This document shows, in pieces, positions 1 to 6,741 of a stretch of DNA of 13,025 nt (position 1 is its first letter; each line of letters starts with the position of its first letter). A model generated the notes under the pieces. It did no database searches. It had not been told where the DNA came from and was given only the letters and a program-made list of their open reading frames with translations. The stretch is taken from contig CAZRNB010000087.1 in the NCBI GenBank assembly GCA_964601355.1, positions 1 through 13,025 of the forward strand. The letters run 5' to 3'. This DNA is from CAZRNB01 sp964601355 (GTDB lineage: Bacteria > Planctomycetota > Phycisphaerae > Sedimentisphaerales > Anaerobacaceae). Both the position numbers and the translations under genes were made by a program.

Positions 1-1403
1 CGGATTTGCTCATCGCTTAAAGGCTTTGTTTTATCCTCCGCATCGATAATCTCCTGCAGCTTAACACGTATTGCCTCCCAGCTATGTGCCTGGCCGGTGT
101 CGTCCTGCATCCCGCCGCTAAAAAATTTCCTCAGCGGCAGCACTCCCCACGAACATTGCATATATTTGCCCGCGACAGCCCGTGACACCGTCGCCAGGTG
201 CACCCCGACGTCCCCTGCAACCTTCGACATAGGCAAAGGCCGAAGGTAAAGCGGACCTTTGTCAAAAAAGTCCCGCTGGCGCTCCACGACAGACTTTGTC
301 ACCTTCAGCAGCGTATTTTTTCGCTGCTCTATTGCATCTATTATCCATTGAGCCGAGCGGATACCGTCCTGTAAAAACTTTTGAGCCTTCTCACTTGTCT
401 TCGCATCTTTGGCCATTCTCAGATAATAGCTGCTGAGCCTGAGGTTCGGCAGGTTTGAATCGGCTAATCGCACAGTATAATCACCTGCATTATCAGGAGG
501 CTCCACTATCACATCCGGAGTGATCGGAAGATTTCGATCGCGGCCTATCTGCAAGCCAGGGGAAGTATCCAGCTTGCTCAGCTTTTTGATGGCCTGATTT
601 ATTCTGTCAAGGCTGCAATCCATCTTCCTGGCAATATCCGGCAGCCGATTGGCCAGCAGATCATCCAGGTGCTCCGCTATCAGGCGGGATTCAAAACTCA
701 TATCCTTCTCTGTCGCAGCTGCCGCGAAGGACGAATCTTCGCCGCTTTGGGCCATTTGGATAAGCAGGCACTCTTTCAGGTCGCGTGCACCGATGCCGGC
801 CGGCTCAAGCTCCTGCACCAGCGGCAGAGCCTTCTTCAAATCGTCGAGGGTGAAATCTTTCCTGTCTTTGCTGTGCAACTGCTCCAATCTTACGGTCAGG
901 TAGCCTCTGTCGTCGATATAATCAATGATCGATCTGCCGGCTTTTTTCACTGCATCCTCGGCATCAACTAATTGCCATTGCTCGGTTAGATGCTCATGGA
1001 GTGATTGTGGAGGCGCGACTGCGTTCTTTATAGCCTCTAATTTTCTGTCAGGCTCATCGCTTTGCCTGCGAGGATAGAAGGTTTCCGTCTGCTCTATGTG
1101 CTCTTTGTACTCATCTTCGAGGCTTTCCAGCCTTTCAAAGTCATCGACTTTATTGTTGTCCGTGTCAACAACCAAAACCTTTTCGCCGATGTCCTTTTGC
1201 GGAGCCTCCTGCTCGATCGGCTCGTTCTCCTCCGGGTTTGACAACTCAACTATTTCCAGGACGGGATTATTATTTAGCTCCTGCTCGATTCTTTCCTGAA
1301 GTGCGAGGATTGGAAGCTGGAGTATCTCCATCGACTGAATCATGTGTGGAGCGAGCTTCATTCGCTGCTCCATCCGCATATCGCTTCTCATCTCCAGCTT
1401 CAT
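1..1403 (-). CDS. rpoN: RNA polymerase sigma-54 factor RpoN (3' end cut by window edge)
   Basis: This gene encodes the alternative sigma factor that directs RNA polymerase to -24/-12 promoters and depends on AAA+ activators. I read 467 uninterrupted codons from ATG 1403. Residues 1-50 are the Gln/Leu-rich region I (MRMEQRMKLAPHMIQSMEIL, then LPILALQERIEQELNNNPVL). A long acidic region II follows to about residue 135. The core-binding domain follows and includes DLKECLL and LEPAGIGARDL. The DNA-binding helix-turn-helix (VGVHLATVSRAVAGKYMQ) lies near residues 393-412. The frame leaves the window in PLSDEQI, which in this family comes just before the RpoN box, so roughly 25-30 residues are missing. 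An AGGTG ribosome-binding site sits 5 nt before the ATG. The gene lies 274 bp downstream of recR on the same strand. Family identity is essentially certain; only the C-terminus is unseen. Confidence 0.96.
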   Translation of the reverse strand, partial: MKLEMRSDMRMEQRMKLAPHMIQSMEILQLPILALQERIEQELNNNPVLEIVELSNPEENEPIEQEAPQKDIGEKVLVVDTDNNKVDDFERLESLEDEYKEHIEQTETFYPRRQSDEPDRKLEAIKNAVAPPQSLHEHLTEQWQLVDAEDAVKKAGRSIIDYIDDRGYLTVRLEQLHSKDRKDFTLDDLKKALPLVQELEPAGIGARDLKECLLIQMAQSGEDSSFAAAATEKDMSFESRLIAEHLDDLLANRLPDIARKMDCSLDRINQAIKKLSKLDTSPGLQIGRDRNLPITPDVIVEPPDNAGDYTVRLADSNLPNLRLSSYYLRMAKDAKTSEKAQKFLQDGIRSAQWIIDAIEQRKNTLLKVTKSVVERQRDFFDKGPLYLRPLPMSKVAGDVGVHLATVSRAVAGKYMQCSWGVLPLRKFFSGGMQDDTGQAHSWEAIRVKLQEIIDAEDKTKPLSDEQI

Positions 1404-1459
1404 AAAAGCACCTAAAAAATCCCTTTACTAATACTCCGTTTCAGAAACCGTGTTGTGGC

Positions 1460-1560
1460 GAGATTGCCACGCTCGGCTGGGCCTCGCTCGCAATGACAAA
1501 TGAAGGCAACCATACGTCATTGCGAGGAGTCCCCATCCATCGGGACGACGAAGTAATCTC
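1460..1560. repeat. Imperfect inverted repeat of the dispersed TCATTGCGAG type
   Basis: Two arms face each other between recR and rpoN. An exact 11-bp pair, CTCGCAATGAC (1487-1497) and GTCATTGCGAG (1516-1526), surrounds an 18-nt loop. The outer ends also pair, GAGATT (1460-1465) with AATCTC (1555-1560). The right arm holds its own small hairpin, GTCCC (1529-1533) with GGGAC (1542-1546). Intergenic elements with GTCATTGCGAGGAG at one end and GAAGNAATCTC at the other occur as dispersed non-coding repeats in many bacterial genomes; I recognise the pattern from memory and cannot assign a named family. The transcript would fold strongly between the two genes and could attenuate or terminate read-through, although no U-tract follows. 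Confidence 0.75.
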
Positions 1561-1677
1561 TTTTAAGCATAGCGGCGAGAATTATGAAACGCTGTGCTCT
1601 GCTGCCTAACCCAAATTCCTCCGCATTATAAGAACCGCACACAAAAACGTCAATGTTTGAAGCGTGTTTGAAATGTA

Positions 1678-2283
1678 TTAGTCGAATTCCTGTCTGCCGG
1701 TTATCGCATCAGTAAGTATTTTGCCGCTGGCATATTCGATTGTTGAGCCGGTGGGAAGCCCACGAGCCAGGCGGGTGATTTTTACGCCGGTAGATTTTAT
1801 CAGCGAGCTTATATAAAGCGCTGTGCCGTCGCCGACAAGATTAGGATTAGTAGCCATTACTACTTCTTTTACGTTGCCGCTGCGTACTCTTTCAACGAGC
1901 TTGTCGATGGTCAGATTCTCCGGCTCGACTCCATCAAGCGGTGCGATATGGCCGCCGAGGACGTGATAGACCCATTTGCAGGCGCCGGTTTTTTCAAGAG
2001 CGATGACGTCTTTGGGCTGCTCGACAATACAAATCAGGCCCTTATCCCGCCGGGGATCGGAGCAGATTTGGCAGATAGCCTCCTCGGTATAATTGTAGCA
2101 GATTTGACAAAGTTTGATTTTGGTTTTGACGTCTTTTATCGCATTAGCCAGAGCCATAGCTTCAGCCGGCTCAGATTTTAGGATATGGAACGCCAGCCGT
2201 TCCGCCGTCTTTGGTCCAACTCCCGGCAGCTTACCAAACTCTTCGATTAGCCAGTTCAGACTTTCCGTGTATGCAGTGCTCAT
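1678..2283 (-). CDS. recR: Recombination mediator protein RecR
   Basis: This 201-residue protein has the normal RecR length. RecR works with RecO (and RecF) to load RecA onto SSB-coated single-stranded DNA during gap repair. The N-terminal helix-hairpin-helix reads LPGVGPKTAERLAFHIL (residues 19-35). A zinc finger is formed by C59, C62, C71 and C74 (C-x2-C-x8-C-x2-C). The Toprim domain starts at GLICIVEQPKDVIALE, and the family-typical RGLPTGSTIEYA segment is near the C-terminus. In many bacteria recR follows dnaX and ybaB, but here it stands alone with its own promoter. No Shine-Dalgarno sequence precedes the ATG. The promoter position predicts transcription starting at or within a few bases of the start codon, so translation may be leaderless. 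Confidence 0.97.
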   Translation of the reverse strand: MSTAYTESLNWLIEEFGKLPGVGPKTAERLAFHILKSEPAEAMALANAIKDVKTKIKLCQICYNYTEEAICQICSDPRRDKGLICIVEQPKDVIALEKTGACKWVYHVLGGHIAPLDGVEPENLTIDKLVERVRSGNVKEVVMATNPNLVGDGTALYISSLIKSTGVKITRLARGLPTGSTIEYASGKILTDAITGRQEFD

Positions 2284-2287
2284 AATT

Positions 2288-2317
2288 TATATATACCATT
2301 CGCACCAGAGATGTCAA
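2288..2317 (-). promoter_or_regulatory. Sigma-70-type promoter of recR, probably giving a leaderless mRNA
   Basis: On the minus strand a perfect -35 hexamer, TTGACA (2317-2312), is followed after 16 bp by TATATA (2295-2290); an overlapping TATATA (2293-2288) gives an 18-bp spacer. The recR ATG begins at 2283, 6-8 nt past the -10 element, which is where transcription should start. This agrees with the absence of a ribosome-binding site in the intervening bases. Confidence 0.6.
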
Positions 2318-2418
2318 TAAACAGACTACCGGAAGAAATGAAATGCTCCGAGAAAGATTATAAAGTTCCGTATCTTTGGGACAACGTAAAACTTGCAGAT
2401 ATGATAAGGGCGTGTGAG

Positions 2419-2574
2419 TTAATCTAACAAAGTGTCTTTTGTGCGCGATTTTAAGTATTGCGTCAAGATCCTGGTTATTTGTAAAACCAATGAGCCGACA
2501 CGATAGAGAAGATAAACCGCTCCAAAGAAACAAATCACCTTGAAAAATACCATATCATTCATAGTCTCATTCAT
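2419..2574 (-). CDS. Small single-span membrane protein, 51 aa, candidate Pho-regulated gene
   Basis: I do not recognise this protein. The frame runs from ATG 2574 to TAA 2419. It begins MNETMNDMVFFKVICFFGAV, continues YLLYRVGSLVLQITRIL to about residue 37, and ends with a polar tail containing K42, R44 and K46. Residues 9-31 could form one membrane helix, though K12 and R25 interrupt its ends. Acidic residues before it and basic residues after it suggest N-out/C-in topology. An AAAGG Shine-Dalgarno lies 8 nt upstream of the ATG, and a second AAGGAG lies further up. Starting 91 bp upstream of the ATG is an array of four 11-bp-spaced Pho-box hexamers oriented toward this gene, with a weak -10 nine nt after it. 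Divergent phoB starts 241 bp away. The combination of RBS, hydrophobic segment and oriented operator makes a real gene more likely than chance, but there is no homology support. A short TTG-start leader of 7 codons overlaps the start. Confidence 0.55.
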   Translation of the reverse strand: MNETMNDMVFFKVICFFGAVYLLYRVGSLVLQITRILTQYLKSRTKDTLLD

Positions 2575-2649
2575 TCACTTGACCTTTCAATAAATCTCCT
2601 TAAATACATCCTGCTGTGCTGCGCTCGTATATGCGCTTCCTTCTATCAA

Positions 2650-2703
2650 GATTTACTCAAAAAATGTTAAAAACCGGTTAGGCTTATGTTAGAAATGTGT
2701 TAA
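2650..2703 (-). promoter_or_regulatory. Pho box array (4 hexamers, 11-bp spacing) between phoB and the small membrane-protein gene
   Basis: On the minus strand the hexamers are TTAACA (2703-2698), CTAACA (2692-2687), CTAACC (2681-2676) and TTAACA (2670-2665), each starting exactly 11 bp from the previous one. A -10-like TAAATC (2655-2650) begins after a 9-nt gap, the same register as at the other three arrays in this window, though it is a weak match to TATAAT. The spacing is that of tandem PhoB/PhoP dimer sites, and TTAACA matches the Bacillus PhoP hexamer. The array points away from phoB, so it most likely activates the small gene at 2574. It might also act in autoregulation of phoBR. Confidence 0.65.
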
Positions 2704-2815
2704 TTTTAGGAAAACTCTTTATTCGGTTCCTGAGAGGTGATAAATTGGTAATTCTGGGCAGCAGTGAAAAAATCTCAATCTAAGAATTAAGCAAATATTT
2801 TTATCAGGTATCTAA

Positions 2816-3499
2816 ATGGATAAGCCAACAATCCTTGTAGTAGATGATGAAGAGGATATTGTAGAGTTGGTCGAGATGAATCTGTCTCGCGAAGGTTACA
2901 AGGTTCTCACCTGTGGGACGGGCGAGGATGCTCTGGAGATAACGCACTCGAAGCTGCCGAACCTGGTGATTCTTGATTTGATGCTGCCCGGTGTCGATGG
3001 ACTTGAGGTTTGCAGGCGGCTGAAGAGCCACCCGAAGACTGAGCAAATTCCCATAATAATCCTGAGCGCCAAAGGCGAGGAGACAGACATCGTGGCCGGA
3101 CTTGAACTTGGGGCAGACGACTACATTACCAAACCATTTAGCGGCAAGGTAATGGTGGCACGAGTCCGAAGAATTTTGCGGAGGGCCGACGCACCTGCTG
3201 GACAAAAGGCAACAATACGAATCCACGATATAACAATTGACCCCTTACGTCGTGAAGTACTGCTTGTAAATAGACCTGTTGAGCTTACTTTTACGGAGTT
3301 CAATATCCTTTACGCGTTAGCGAACCGTCCAGGTTTAGTTCACACGCGATATCAGATTGTAGATTCGCTGCATGGCAGTGACTATGTGGTTACCGACAGG
3401 ACTGTTGATGTTCAGATAGTTTCGCTGCGAAAGAAGCTGGGGCAATACGGCAAATATATAGAGACCGTTCGAGGCGTAGGATACCGGTTTAAGGATTAA
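2816..3499 (+). CDS. phoB: Phosphate regulon response regulator (PhoB/PhoP type)
   Basis: This 227-residue OmpR/PhoB-family transcription factor is activated by phosphorylation from the PhoR kinase encoded next to it and controls phosphate-starvation genes. The receiver domain (about 4-115) holds the acidic pair D10-D11, phospho-acceptor D54 (LVILDLMLPGVDG), S84 and K106 (DDYITKPF). The winged-helix domain (about 130-227) carries ELTFTEFNILYALANRPG, the recognition-helix region DRTVDVQIVSLRKKLG, and the terminal ETVRGVGYRF. An AGGT lies 6 nt before the ATG. The stop is 3 nt from the phoR start, so the two genes form a translationally close operon. Its likely targets are the 11-bp repeat arrays seen in this window. 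Identification as the phosphate regulator rather than another OmpR-type regulator rests on the phoR and pst neighbours and these boxes. Confidence 0.95.
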   Translation: MDKPTILVVDDEEDIVELVEMNLSREGYKVLTCGTGEDALEITHSKLPNLVILDLMLPGVDGLEVCRRLKSHPKTEQIPIIILSAKGEETDIVAGLELGADDYITKPFSGKVMVARVRRILRRADAPAGQKATIRIHDITIDPLRREVLLVNRPVELTFTEFNILYALANRPGLVHTRYQIVDSLHGSDYVVTDRTVDVQIVSLRKKLGQYGKYIETVRGVGYRFKD

Positions 3500-3502
3500 G
3501 TA

Positions 3503-5281
3503 ATGGCCCGCAAGAAACTAATCTGGCAGTTTTACCCAACATATCTGCTGGTTACACTGGCAGTACTGGTGGCAGTAACCTGGTATTGCTCAAACTTTTT
3601 TCGACATTTTTATATAGACCAGACGCGAAAAAATCTCACGACCCTTGCGTATGCTGTAGCTGAGCAGATATCAACTTCCCTTCAAGAAAAAGATTTCAAT
3701 GAGATTGACAGAGTATGTAAACAACTCGGTCTCGCTTGTAAAAATGAAACCCGGTTTACGGTCATTCTTCCGTCGGGCAAAGTGGTTGGCGACTCAGATG
3801 AGGAACCGATGAAAATGACTAACCATTCTGACCGGCCTGAAATCAAAAAAGCAATTGGCGACGCCTATGGGTGGTCTATGCGACTAAGCCCCACGCTCGG
3901 CAAGAATATGATGTATGTTGCTATTCCAGTAAAAGAGGGTGGCGAGGTCAGGGCAATAGTACGTACAGCCATACCGGCTACAGCCATCGACGAGGCGATT
4001 AGGAATATTTATATTAAGATTTTCTGGGGTGGCCTTGCAACAGCATTCTGTGCGGCCGGGTTGAGTCTATTTATATCACGGCGAATCAGTGAGCCGATTG
4101 TCGATATGAAGAAAATCGCTGAAAGGTTTGCCTCCGGCGATCTCGACCATCGCCTCCTTGTCTCCGGCACCGGAGAGCTGGATTCCCTCGCCAATGCGCT
4201 TAACAAAATGGCCACGCAATTGCAGGAGAGATTCGCAATAATAACCGACCAGCGAAATGAAATGGAGGCAGTTCTTTCAAGTATGATTGAGGGCGTTTTG
4301 GCAGTTGATGTCCAGGGTCGTGTTGTAAGCATAAACAAGGCAGCCGCAGCTTTATTGAACATCGATGCACAGCATTCGCAAAACCGTATGATAGAAGAAA
4401 TCATTCGCAACGTAGAATTGCAGGACTTTATCAAGCGGACGCTGAACAGCAGGGTGCCTACCGAAGCGGACATTTCCCTGCCGGCAGAGAGCGACCGCTT
4501 CTTTCAATTGCACGGAGCGCCTCTGCCAACCAGTACAGGCGGCAGAATCGGGGCGGTCATTGTCCTTAATGATATGACGCGAATGCATCGTCTGGAGAAT
4601 GTCCGGCGTGAATTTGTGGCTAATGTGTCGCATGAGCTTAAGACTCCCGTTACCTCTATTCAGGGTTTTGTTGAGGCTCTCCTCGAAGGAGACTTAAAAG
4701 ACCCCGAACAAAACAAACGTTACCTAACGATAATTGCCAAGCACTCAGACCGTCTCAATTCCATCATAGAAGATTTGTTGATCCTTTCACGTTTGGAGGA
4801 GGACGAAGAGGAAAGGCAAATCACACTTGAGAAAACGCTGCTGAAACCTGTGTTACAATCGGCTATTGAGTTATCGAGTGCAAAAGCGGAGCAAAAGCAG
4901 ATGACGATCGAACTTATTTGTGAGGATGATGTAGAAGCGCAAATAAATCCAGCTTTGGTGGAGCAAGTAGTTGTTAATCTTATCGACAACGCCGTTAAAT
5001 ACAGTTCAAGGGGGAGCACCGTCAGAATAACCGCAGAGCAAAAGGCCGACAAGACAGCTATTTCAGTGCAGGATAACGGTTGCGGAATAGCACAGGAACA
5101 TCTTGACCGTATTTTCGAGCGTTTTTATGTTGTTGACAAAAGTCGAAGTCGAAAGCTCGGCGGCACGGGCCTGGGCCTCGCGATAGTCAAACACATTACC
5201 CAGGTGCACGGCGGCTCTGTTACGGTTGAAAGCACACCAGGCCTTGGCAGCACATTCACTATCTACCTGCCTTTGGACTAA
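3503..5281 (+). CDS. phoR: Phosphate regulon sensor histidine kinase PhoR
   Basis: This 592-residue membrane kinase phosphorylates PhoB when phosphate is scarce. TM1 is at about residues 12-33 and TM2 at about 171-192. Between them is an extracytoplasmic Cache-like sensor with the PhoR-typical segments GDSDEEPMKMTNHSDRPEI and SPTLGKNMMYVAIPV. A HAMP linker starts at RRISEPIVDMKKIAERFASG (about 193-245). A PAS domain spans about 255-360 (SMIEGVLAVDVQGRVVSINKA). The HisKA phosphoacceptor is H377 in FVANVSHELKTP. The HATPase domain has the N box (VVNLIDNAVKYS), G1 (DNGCGIA), the F box (IFERFYVVD) and G2 (GGTGLGLAIVKH). AAGG inside the end of phoB, 8 nt upstream, is the probable RBS. The architecture is the long PhoR form (Cache-HAMP-PAS) found in Gram-positive and planctomycete relatives, unlike the E. 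coli form, which lacks a large extracytoplasmic domain. No terminator is evident after it. Confidence 0.95.
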   Translation: MARKKLIWQFYPTYLLVTLAVLVAVTWYCSNFFRHFYIDQTRKNLTTLAYAVAEQISTSLQEKDFNEIDRVCKQLGLACKNETRFTVILPSGKVVGDSDEEPMKMTNHSDRPEIKKAIGDAYGWSMRLSPTLGKNMMYVAIPVKEGGEVRAIVRTAIPATAIDEAIRNIYIKIFWGGLATAFCAAGLSLFISRRISEPIVDMKKIAERFASGDLDHRLLVSGTGELDSLANALNKMATQLQERFAIITDQRNEMEAVLSSMIEGVLAVDVQGRVVSINKAAAALLNIDAQHSQNRMIEEIIRNVELQDFIKRTLNSRVPTEADISLPAESDRFFQLHGAPLPTSTGGRIGAVIVLNDMTRMHRLENVRREFVANVSHELKTPVTSIQGFVEALLEGDLKDPEQNKRYLTIIAKHSDRLNSIIEDLLILSRLEEDEEERQITLEKTLLKPVLQSAIELSSAKAEQKQMTIELICEDDVEAQINPALVEQVVVNLIDNAVKYSSRGSTVRITAEQKADKTAISVQDNGCGIAQEHLDRIFERFYVVDKSRSRKLGGTGLGLAIVKHITQVHGGSVTVESTPGLGSTFTIYLPLD

Positions 5282-5370
5282 AACACAACTCAGAATAATG
5301 AATTAAAAGCTTCGAATGTATTTCTTTTTCAATATTCGATATTCATTAGCTCTTTCATACCTCTGAAAAT

Positions 5371-5424
5371 TTAATCTATTTTTAATTTCCACTTAATAAT
5401 ACACAAATAAAGCAATCCTACAAT
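5371..5424 (+). promoter_or_regulatory. Pho box array upstream of the pseudopilin gene
   Basis: Hexamers TTAATC (5371), TTAATT (5382) and TTAATA (5393) start exactly 11 bp apart, and a degenerate fourth, CAAATA (5404), keeps the phase. A good -10, TACAAT (5419-5424), begins after a 9-nt gap, the same geometry as at the other arrays. The surrounding DNA is AT-rich, so chance matches are easier here. The array lies about 95-150 bp upstream of the ATG at 5519. Confidence 0.55.
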
Positions 5425-5518
5425 TCCGTTCAAAATACGTAGGGACATAAGTTTTTAAGTTGGCGTTTAGAATTAACTATTACCTCATATTAAATAAGGA
5501 AAGAAAGGAAAATTTATT

Positions 5519-6580
5519 ATGGAGTCACAATCATTAGCAAGAAAAACTGTAAAAAAGAGGGGATTTACACTCGTGGAGCTGCTCGTGGTCATTTCAATAA
5601 TCGCTTTGCTTATGGCAATCCTTATGCCAAGCCTTAACCGAGCAAAACAAAGCGCCTACGCAATTAAGTGTGCCGCAAATGGTAAAAATGTCGGTACAGC
5701 AATGGAGGTATTTGCCGCCGAAAATGATCAATTGTACCCAACCTCTTATCTTTATTGTGCAATAAGAGGAACTCCTGTTTGGGAGAAAACAAAGCAGTTC
5801 GAGACATATCAGAGTAATGGTTATCTCCATTGGTCATACTCCCTTTTTAGCGGTGGAGGGTGCAGTGAAAGCGCTTTCGAATGTCCAGCTATTACCCATA
5901 AGGGTATTCCCAGAACTAATCCGGGCAGCAATCCCGACGACTGGGAAAACGGCCAAATCGATATGGACGGCTGCAGCGGCCAAAACCCGGGCCTGAAAGA
6001 TTTTCAGGCAAGTCGCATGGCTTATACAGGAAACGGCGCCATTATTACGAGGAACAAGTTCGAGGAAAGCTACCGCGGAAAATATGTCAGGTTTAATCGG
6101 CAGGTCAGGGCCAGCCAAATAAGAGCACCGGGCAACGTTATTCTCGCGACGGAATTTAATAACAACTGGAAGGCTATAGCAGTGGGAGGAGGTACTTACG
6201 ACAGCGCGCTTCTCGTTAAAAGTCACAGACCCATTACTCCATTTTTATCACTTTCGTCCGGCTCTGACGTTTATAACGGTGATCCGTACCTTGGTTTCAG
6301 ATTGGGAGACACAGGTCCTACCTTCGGCATTGTACCAACAGATCAGGTCGGTCCCAATGCAATTAACAAAGTTCCTCTTAATGCCGTTGGAAGACACCAC
6401 CCAGGCTCATATAAAGGCAATCTTCCCGTCAAAGCCAGTGACATGGGTGGAACCGCCAACTTCATTTTCTGTGATGGTCATGTAGAAAGAAAGCATGTCC
6501 TTGAGACCTGTGAGCAGTTTCAGTGGGGCAATCGCTTTTACGGTATCACCGGCAAAAATGAGGTTATTAAAGCCAGATAG
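5519..6580 (+). CDS. Type II secretion/type IV pseudopilin-like protein (prepilin N-terminal motif)
   Basis: This 353-residue protein has a class III prepilin signal. A short basic leader ends KKRG, followed by FTLVELLVVISIIALLMAIL, with predicted cleavage between G15 and F16 and the conserved Glu at +5 (E20). The hydrophobic helix anchors the precursor in the inner membrane before pilus-like assembly. The remaining ~310 residues are a globular extracytoplasmic domain with several cysteines and an aromatic/Gly-rich composition. The late segment FIFCDGHVERKH matches the 'DGH' half of the H-x9-DG (DUF1559-like) signature common in planctomycete prepilin-like proteins, but the upstream His pair (GRHHPGSYKGN) is about 24 residues away instead of 9. 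An AGGA RBS lies 8-9 nt before the ATG. A Pho-box array precedes it and the PstS-dockerin gene follows 161 bp later, so it may help secrete that protein. That role is inference. Confidence 0.85.
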   Translation: MESQSLARKTVKKRGFTLVELLVVISIIALLMAILMPSLNRAKQSAYAIKCAANGKNVGTAMEVFAAENDQLYPTSYLYCAIRGTPVWEKTKQFETYQSNGYLHWSYSLFSGGGCSESAFECPAITHKGIPRTNPGSNPDDWENGQIDMDGCSGQNPGLKDFQASRMAYTGNGAIITRNKFEESYRGKYVRFNRQVRASQIRAPGNVILATEFNNNWKAIAVGGGTYDSALLVKSHRPITPFLSLSSGSDVYNGDPYLGFRLGDTGPTFGIVPTDQVGPNAINKVPLNAVGRHHPGSYKGNLPVKASDMGGTANFIFCDGHVERKHVLETCEQFQWGNRFYGITGKNEVIKAR

Positions 6581-6620
6581 GGACAGGGCTGAATATGTGT
6601 AAAATCAAAAGAGGAAATAA

Positions 6621-6674
6621 ATGAAAAGGAGTTTGCACGGAAAGGAGGTAATTAAAATCGCTGAAAAAGATTGA
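6621..6674 (+). CDS. Possible 17-codon leader ORF with its own ribosome-binding site
   Basis: GAGG 6 nt before ATG 6621 precedes a short frame encoding MKRSLHGKEVIKIAEKD and a TGA stop. Inside it lies a second, nearly perfect AAAGGAGGT that is not followed by a usable ATG start. It sits in the gap between the pseudopilin gene and the PstS-dockerin gene. It could be a leader peptide, a decayed gene start, or chance. Function is unknown. Confidence 0.2.
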   Translation: MKRSLHGKEVIKIAEKD

Positions 6675-6741
6675 AAGGGTCTAATAGTTATCAAAAAATG
6701 ATTTAGTTTCATATTAATCTTATCGGTAAAGGAGAAATGTG

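Noticed and set aside
649..1299. Plus-strand open frames across rpoN
   Set aside because: They lie entirely antisense to a continuous, well-conserved rpoN frame, have no ribosome-binding sites and show low-complexity Ser/Leu-rich products.
1588..1636. Short plus-strand frame starting MKRCALLPN
   Set aside because: It is fifteen codons with no ribosome-binding site, in DNA flanking the inverted repeat.
2311..2427. 38-codon plus-strand frame starting MSINRLPEEMKC
   Set aside because: It has no ribosome-binding site, overlaps the recR -35 element on the other strand, and runs antisense into the end of the better-supported 51-aa gene.
2231..2533. 100-codon minus-strand frame overlapping the start of recR in another frame
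   Set aside because: It overlaps recR and the 51-aa gene in a different frame, has no ribosome-binding site and no recognisable protein features, and would have the recR promoter inside it.
2567..2590. TTG-start 7-codon leader frame overlapping the 51-aa gene start (AAGGAG upstream)
   Set aside because: It is too short to support as a gene; it is mentioned in the small-gene entry as a possible coupling leader.
6681..6719. Possible Pho box before the PstS-dockerin gene (CTAATA, CAAAAA, TTAGTT, TTAATC at 11-bp steps)
   Set aside because: Two of four hexamers match poorly, the DNA is AT-rich, and no -10-like hexamer occurs at the 9-nt position. Co-transcription from the pseudopilin promoter is more likely.
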